Assembly: GCA_036489495.1 (NCBI GenBank) | Contig: DASXFR010000066.1 | Location: 1 to 64,000 of the forward strand | Length of the DNA stretch: 64,000 bases | Direction: 5' to 3' | Source: DASZIT01 sp036489495 | GTDB lineage: Bacteria > Actinomycetota > Acidimicrobiia > Acidimicrobiales > RAAP-2 | In this document: positions 60,591 through 64,000 of the stretch, one piece after another | Numbering within the stretch: the first letter of the stretch is position 1 | How the letters are laid out: the number at the start of each line of letters is the position of its first letter | Program-made: the position numbers and the translations under genes | The notes under the pieces: generated by a model | Seen by the model: the letters and a program-made list of their open reading frames with translations, nothing else | What the model was told of the DNA's origin: nothing | Database searches by the model: none

Positions 60591-61844
60591 TCAGGCGACC
60601 TGCTCGAGGGCCCGACGGGTCCCTTCGACGCACTGTTCCAACTGCGAGTCAGTGATGACCAACGACGGGCAGAAGGCAACCGTGGAGGTGCCGATCGGTC
60701 GGGCGATGATCCCCTGGGTCAACAGCGCGTCGCGCAGGGCGGTGGCATCGACGCCGGCTCCCAATCCGAGCGCCCAGATCCCCATGGTCCCGCGCACCTC
60801 GGCGACCGCTTCCCCATCGACCAGGCCCTGAAGGCCGGTACCCAGCTGGGCGGCGATCCGGGCGGCGGAGCCCAGCAGCTGCTCCCGCTCCAAGATGTCG
60901 AGGTTGGCGAGGGCGGCGGCCGCGCAACTCGGATGGCCGCTATAGGTGTAGCCGTGACGGAGGACCGTGGCCGGGTCGTCCTCCAGGGGACCCCGGACCG
61001 CGGGGCCGACCAGGACGCCTCCGAGGGGCAGGTAGCCGGACGTCACCCCTTTGGCGAAGGTGATGAGGTCGGGGCGCACGCCGGCGTACTCGGCCCCCCA
61101 CCACGATCCGAGCCGCCCGAAGGCGCAGATGACCTCGTCGAAGATGAGGTGGGCGCCCCAGGCGTCGCACCGCTCCCGAAGCCCGGCCAGGTAACCCTCG
61201 GGGGCCGGCCATACGCCGCCGGCGCCCACCACCGGCTCGGCAATCACCGCACCGACCCGGCCCTGCTCTACCTCCGGAAGCTCATCGAGAGCCGCCAGGT
61301 CGTCGTAGGGGACTCGGACGACGTCGGGGAGCAGCGGTCCGTACCCTTCCTGGTTGGGCGGTATGCCGGTTGCCGTCATGGCCGCGTAGGTGACGCCGTG
61401 GTAGGACGGCTGACGGCTCACGATGACGGTGCGCTCGGGGTGCCCGGACCGGACCTGGGCCAGCCGGGCCAACTTGATCGCCGTCTCTACCGATTCGGAT
61501 CCCCCCGAGGTGAAGAACACCCGGGCATCAGGCATCGGGGACAAGCTGGTAAGGCGATCAGCCAGGGCGTCGGTCGTCGGGTTGGTGTACCGGTCGAACG
61601 TGTGGAAGCCGCCCAACGTGCGCATCTGGCGGGCGACGGCGTCGGCAATCTCCTCCCGGCCATGTCCTACCTGGCAGTACCACAGGCTGGCCAGAGCGTC
61701 GATGTAGCGGTGGCCGGACGCGTCGATAACTTCGGCGCCCGACCCCTCGACGATGTTGATGAAGCTGCCCCGTGGGGCGGCCGGGGCCGCGAAGGGGTGA
61801 AGGAAGGCGGGGAGCCGGTCAGTTTCGGAACCGGAGGTGTTCAC
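60591..61844 (-). CDS. class III (omega-type) aminotransferase
   Basis: This 417-residue PLP enzyme has ALASLWYCQVGHGREEIADA, FFTSGGSESVETAIKLARL, SYHGVTYAAMTATG, LIFDEVICAFGRLGSWWG with the cofactor aspartate, and the Schiff-base lysine in DLITFAKGVTSGYLPLGGV. The C-terminus includes HGYTYSGHPSCAAAAL. It resembles omega-amino acid:pyruvate or putrescine-type aminotransferases. The GTG at 61844 is the likeliest start; upstream codons read into low-complexity sequence. The substrate cannot be specified. Confidence 0.93.
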   Translation of the reverse strand: MNTSGSETDRLPAFLHPFAAPAAPRGSFINIVEGSGAEVIDASGHRYIDALASLWYCQVGHGREEIADAVARQMRTLGGFHTFDRYTNPTTDALADRLTSLSPMPDARVFFTSGGSESVETAIKLARLAQVRSGHPERTVIVSRQPSYHGVTYAAMTATGIPPNQEGYGPLLPDVVRVPYDDLAALDELPEVEQGRVGAVIAEPVVGAGGVWPAPEGYLAGLRERCDAWGAHLIFDEVICAFGRLGSWWGAEYAGVRPDLITFAKGVTSGYLPLGGVLVGPAVRGPLEDDPATVLRHGYTYSGHPSCAAAALANLDILEREQLLGSAARIAAQLGTGLQGLVDGEAVAEVRGTMGIWALGLGAGVDATALRDALLTQGIIARPIGTSTVAFCPSLVITDSQLEQCVEGTRRALEQVA

Positions 61845-62028
61845 GCCGCCATTGTGGCACCCCAACGGCTCGGAGCGTTTGGTCGTAACCCGGATTTGGA
61901 GGAGCCCTTCGTAAGCGCGAGCGGGTAGGCAGCAAACCCAAGCTGGTATCACGGTTTCGGGGCGAAGGGACACCCGATCCGCACTCTTCAATTGGGACGC
62001 CGCTGGGCCCACGTGGCACGATCAGAGC

Positions 62029-62712
62029 GTGCGAGTCCACCGAAACTTCGCCTTTGTCGACGTCTCGGGCTTCACCGCCCTGACCGAACACGAGGGTGAC
62101 GAGCACGCGGTCGATGTGCTCACCGCATTCCGGGCGCTCCTCCGGGATATCTGCGGTCGCCGGGGCGTTCGCATCGCCAAATGGCTGGGGGATGGAGTCA
62201 TGCTCGTGGCGGTTGAGACGCGACCACTGTTGGCCAGCATCCTCGAGCTGCACTACGTCGTCTGCGAAGTGTCCACTCCGGTTCAGACGGTGTCGATACG
62301 GTCGGGCATCAGCTCGGGAGACGTCATCTTGATGGAGGGTGACGACTACATCGGTCACTCCGTCAATGTGGCGGCTCGGTTGTGTGATCTGGCTCAGGCC
62401 GGTGAAGCGCTGGCTACCCCGTCCGTGATCGACGAGCTGCCCCGATGGGGTGCGGTGGTGGCGCAAAAGGACATGACCGTGCGGGGTGTGGCGAAGCCGG
62501 TCCCCACCTCGAGCCTCGGTCTCGCGACCGTCGGGATGATGAGCTTCCGGGATCCGATCTGTGGGCTTCCGTTGTCGGAGGGGACCGCCGAGGCGACGGC
62601 GGACGATGGCGACGCCGACAAGATCTTTTTCTGCTCGCCCGGCTGCCTCGACACCTGGAGCCGCCGGCCGACCAAGCCGACCGGCGCGCTGGGAGTCAGT
62701 GGCTCCATCTAG
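62029..62712 (+). CDS. class III nucleotidyl cyclase domain fused to a YHS-like domain
   Basis: This 227-residue protein has a class III cyclase homology domain at residues about 5-150. The metal aspartates are Asp11 in FAFVDVSGFTALTE and Asp55 in AKWLGDGVML, with Lys51 as a candidate purine-selecting residue and VNVAARLCDLA carrying the transition-state Asn and Arg. Residues about 172-215 form a YHS-like metal-binding domain (SFRDPICGLPLS and FFCSPGCLDTW). The start is GTG. It might make cAMP in response to a metal or redox cue (inference). Confidence 0.85.
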   Translation: MRVHRNFAFVDVSGFTALTEHEGDEHAVDVLTAFRALLRDICGRRGVRIAKWLGDGVMLVAVETRPLLASILELHYVVCEVSTPVQTVSIRSGISSGDVILMEGDDYIGHSVNVAARLCDLAQAGEALATPSVIDELPRWGAVVAQKDMTVRGVAKPVPTSSLGLATVGMMSFRDPICGLPLSEGTAEATADDGDADKIFFCSPGCLDTWSRRPTKPTGALGVSGSI

Positions 62713-62747
62713 ATCGCCAAGCTTGTTGCCAGACGCCCGCCAATGGC

Positions 62748-63368
62748 TTAGCTGTCCGCGAGTGTTCCCAGGAGCATCAAGGTGTCGGCCCAAGCTTCCA
62801 GGAGACGCTCGTCATCAATGCCCAATGGTGGGGCACCGTATGTCCACGCCACTCGCCTCTGGTTGGTTAACGGACCGATGACCATGGCGGCCAGTGCGTC
62901 GGTGTCGACGTTTGCAGCGAGACTCCCCAGCCGACGACGAAGGATCTGCTCGACCGCTCGATGGCCCGCGTCGACGATGCGTTCCCGGATCACCTCGCGG
63001 ATGTCGGGTACACGGTCACCGTCCTGCTCGAGGATACGAACGAGAAGGCGCTGAGCGTCGAGCTCGTCCAGGAACCAGCGACCCATCAGGAGTCCCTCGG
63101 ATCGGATGTCGGTGCCGGGCAGCGACTCCATCTGACGAACCCCCGCCTCGATGACCGCTAGATGGGTGTGGACGGCCGCCTCCAGCAGAGCCTGTTTGGT
63201 CGGAAAGTGGTGATAGAGCGCGCCTCGCCGGGGCTGGAGTCCTGCGGCGACTTCGATGTCGCCGACCGTCGTCTCCCGGAACCCCCTCTCGGCGAAGAGC
63301 CTGATCCCGGAGGCCAAGAGCCGGTCACGGGTGCTCCCCTCGAATCCCACTGGCAGCGCTGTAATCAT
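62748..63368 (-). CDS. TetR/AcrR family transcriptional regulator
   Basis: This 206-residue regulator has a TetR DNA-binding domain: STRDRLLASGIRLFAERGFR, ETTVGDIEVAAGLQPRRGAL and YHHFPTKQALLEAAV. Its ligand-binding helical domain follows. The start codon lies inside a perfect palindrome, so binding would repress its own transcription. It is divergent from a flavin oxidoreductase gene 20 bp away, its likely target. Confidence 0.94.
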   Translation of the reverse strand: MITALPVGFEGSTRDRLLASGIRLFAERGFRETTVGDIEVAAGLQPRRGALYHHFPTKQALLEAAVHTHLAVIEAGVRQMESLPGTDIRSEGLLMGRWFLDELDAQRLLVRILEQDGDRVPDIREVIRERIVDAGHRAVEQILRRRLGSLAANVDTDALAAMVIGPLTNQRRVAWTYGAPPLGIDDERLLEAWADTLMLLGTLADS

Positions 63369-63395
63369 ATGATTACTATTGTAATCGAATGATTA
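63362..63395. promoter_or_regulatory. tandem TetR operator-like palindromes
   Basis: TAATCATATGATTA at 63362-63375 is a perfect 14-bp palindrome, and TAATCGAATGATTA at 63382-63395 repeats it with two changes at a 20-bp spacing. The first overlaps the tetR start codon and the second overlaps the start codon of the flavin oxidoreductase. Such sites suit one TetR dimer each and control of both genes. Confidence 0.75.
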
Positions 63396-64000
63396 GGACT
63401 ATCGCGAGATCCGAGAGAGAGGCGGCTCCGGTCGTCGAGTTGGGTACGCCGCTCACGCTTGGCTGCGGCACCCGGTTGCCCAACCGGATCGCCAAGGCGG
63501 CCATGACCGAGCAACTCGCCGATCGGGCTGGCCACCCGACCGACGCGTTGGTCACTCTCTTCTCACGGTGGTCGGCGGGCGGATCCGGCCTCCTGATTAC
63601 TGGAGGGGTGCTTGTCGATCCCCGTTGGCCCTCAGAGCCCTACGTGGTGGTGATCGAGGACAGAGACCTCGACTGCCTGAGTCGTTGGTCGGCCGGGGCC
63701 CGTTCAGGGGGCGGACAGGCGTGGATGCAGCTCAACCATCCCGGACGCCAAGTGCTCCGCACGGTGACTCGTCGTTCGGTGGCTCCGTCGGTCGTGAAGT
63801 CGCGCTACCGGGGTCTGCTGGCCACATCTCGTGAACTGGATGGGTACGAGATCGTGGGGCTCATCGAGCGCTTCGGGCGGGCGGCGCGGATCGCGGAGCG
63901 AGCCGGGTTCACCGGAGTCGAGTTACATGCCGCCCACGGTTACCTCCACAGCCAATTCCTCTCGCCCCTGACCAACCGGCGTGCTGACGATTGGGGAGGT
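63389..64000 (+). CDS. old yellow enzyme family NADH:flavin oxidoreductase, C-terminus cut by window edge
   Basis: The 204 codons in the window encode the N-terminal half of an FMN-dependent TIM-barrel oxidoreductase: LTLGCGTRLPNRIAKAAMTE, GLLITGGVLVDPRWP, WMQLNHPGRQVLR, then GFTGVELHAAHGYLHSQFLSP and TNRRADDWGG. These are standard blocks of the OYE/2,4-dienoyl-CoA reductase family (NHPGRQ and HAAHGYLxxQFLSP). The ATG at 63389 fits the operator layout; a later start is possible. Transcription is probably repressed by the divergent TetR protein. Confidence 0.92.
   Translation, partial: MIRTIARSEREAAPVVELGTPLTLGCGTRLPNRIAKAAMTEQLADRAGHPTDALVTLFSRWSAGGSGLLITGGVLVDPRWPSEPYVVVIEDRDLDCLSRWSAGARSGGGQAWMQLNHPGRQVLRTVTRRSVAPSVVKSRYRGLLATSRELDGYEIVGLIERFGRAARIAERAGFTGVELHAAHGYLHSQFLSPLTNRRADDWGG

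Noticed and set aside
1..64000. CRISPR arrays, insertion sequences, prophage genes, integrases, tRNA genes
   Set aside because: I looked for regularly spaced repeats, transposase or integrase motifs and cloverleaf signals in the gaps and saw none.

Overview
The window is GC-rich DNA with dense, short-spaced coding on both strands, frequent GTG starts (one TTG) and stop/start overlaps of the ATGA, GTGA and TGATG types. The gene repertoire is that of an actinobacterium. It includes a DUF664/DinB protein, an Rpf-like secreted protein, TLP1 and SCP2-type thiolases with a DUF35 partner, a saccharopine-dehydrogenase-like enoyl reductase homologue, and surface repeats of the GYWLVASDGG type. Soil or freshwater Acidimicrobiia are my best guess, as an inference from content only. 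I see no tRNA, rRNA, insertion sequence, prophage or CRISPR array. This looks like chromosomal core and metabolic accessory DNA.

Layout. 1-8.2 kb: an edge-truncated DHA2 drug exporter, a rhodanese, a thiolase-like protein, an alpha/beta-hydrolase fused to GlnD-type ACT domains, a DsbA/FrnE-like oxidoreductase and small catabolic proteins. 8.2-12 kb (minus strand): an enoyl-reductase-like protein, an L,D-transpeptidase and a methyltransferase fused to a Mug-type DNA glycosylase. 12-15.8 kb: DinB, OsmC, GNAT, SDR, FAH hydrolase and ArfB ribosome rescue. 15.8-21.1 kb: a 1159-residue indolepyruvate-type ferredoxin oxidoreductase beside a leucine/valine dehydrogenase, with a divergent Lrp/AsnC regulator and TTGC..GCAA operator-like sites. 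Together these look like an amino acid to 2-oxo acid to acyl-CoA route.

23.2-33.8 kb is the centrepiece: an eight-gene, mostly translationally coupled hopanoid operon (hpnC, hpnD, hpnE, polyprenyl diphosphate synthase, shc, a fused HpnG-like/IspH protein, hpnH, dxs). It couples MEP-pathway precursor supply (Dxs, IspH), prenyl chain building, squalene formation, cyclisation and C35 side-chain extension in one transcript. A 350-bp AT-richer leader with a good sigma70-like promoter precedes it. Downstream come a FrsA-like hydrolase, a second nucleosidase-type protein, an Rpf-like protein with a long structured leader, SurE, an aldose epimerase and a membrane GAF-PAS-GGDEF-EAL protein.

42-48.7 kb: a DUF35/thiolase pair, a CHAP hydrolase with six 42-residue repeats, an aldo/keto reductase, an acyl-CoA synthetase and a hotdog thioesterase. 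48.8-52.3 kb: an orphan protein, a universal stress protein, an MFS transporter with a C-terminal UspA domain, and its MarR regulator with nested palindromes. 52.3-58.5 kb: a molybdenum hydroxylase locus (MoaD, two XdhC-type proteins, MogA/MoaB, a Tat-exported large subunit, a [2Fe-2S] subunit and a MocA-like nucleotidyltransferase). 58.5-64 kb: a polysaccharide deacetylase, a hydrolase preceded by an unlisted 44-residue small protein, a class III aminotransferase, a nucleotide cyclase fused to a YHS-like domain, and a TetR/old-yellow-enzyme divergent pair sharing palindromic operators. The last gene is cut by the right edge.

The most unusual observations are the domain fusions: HpnG-IspH, methyltransferase-Mug, hydrolase-ACT-ACT, MFS-UspA and cyclase-YHS. 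All assignments are by reading motifs and family patterns. No database search was possible.
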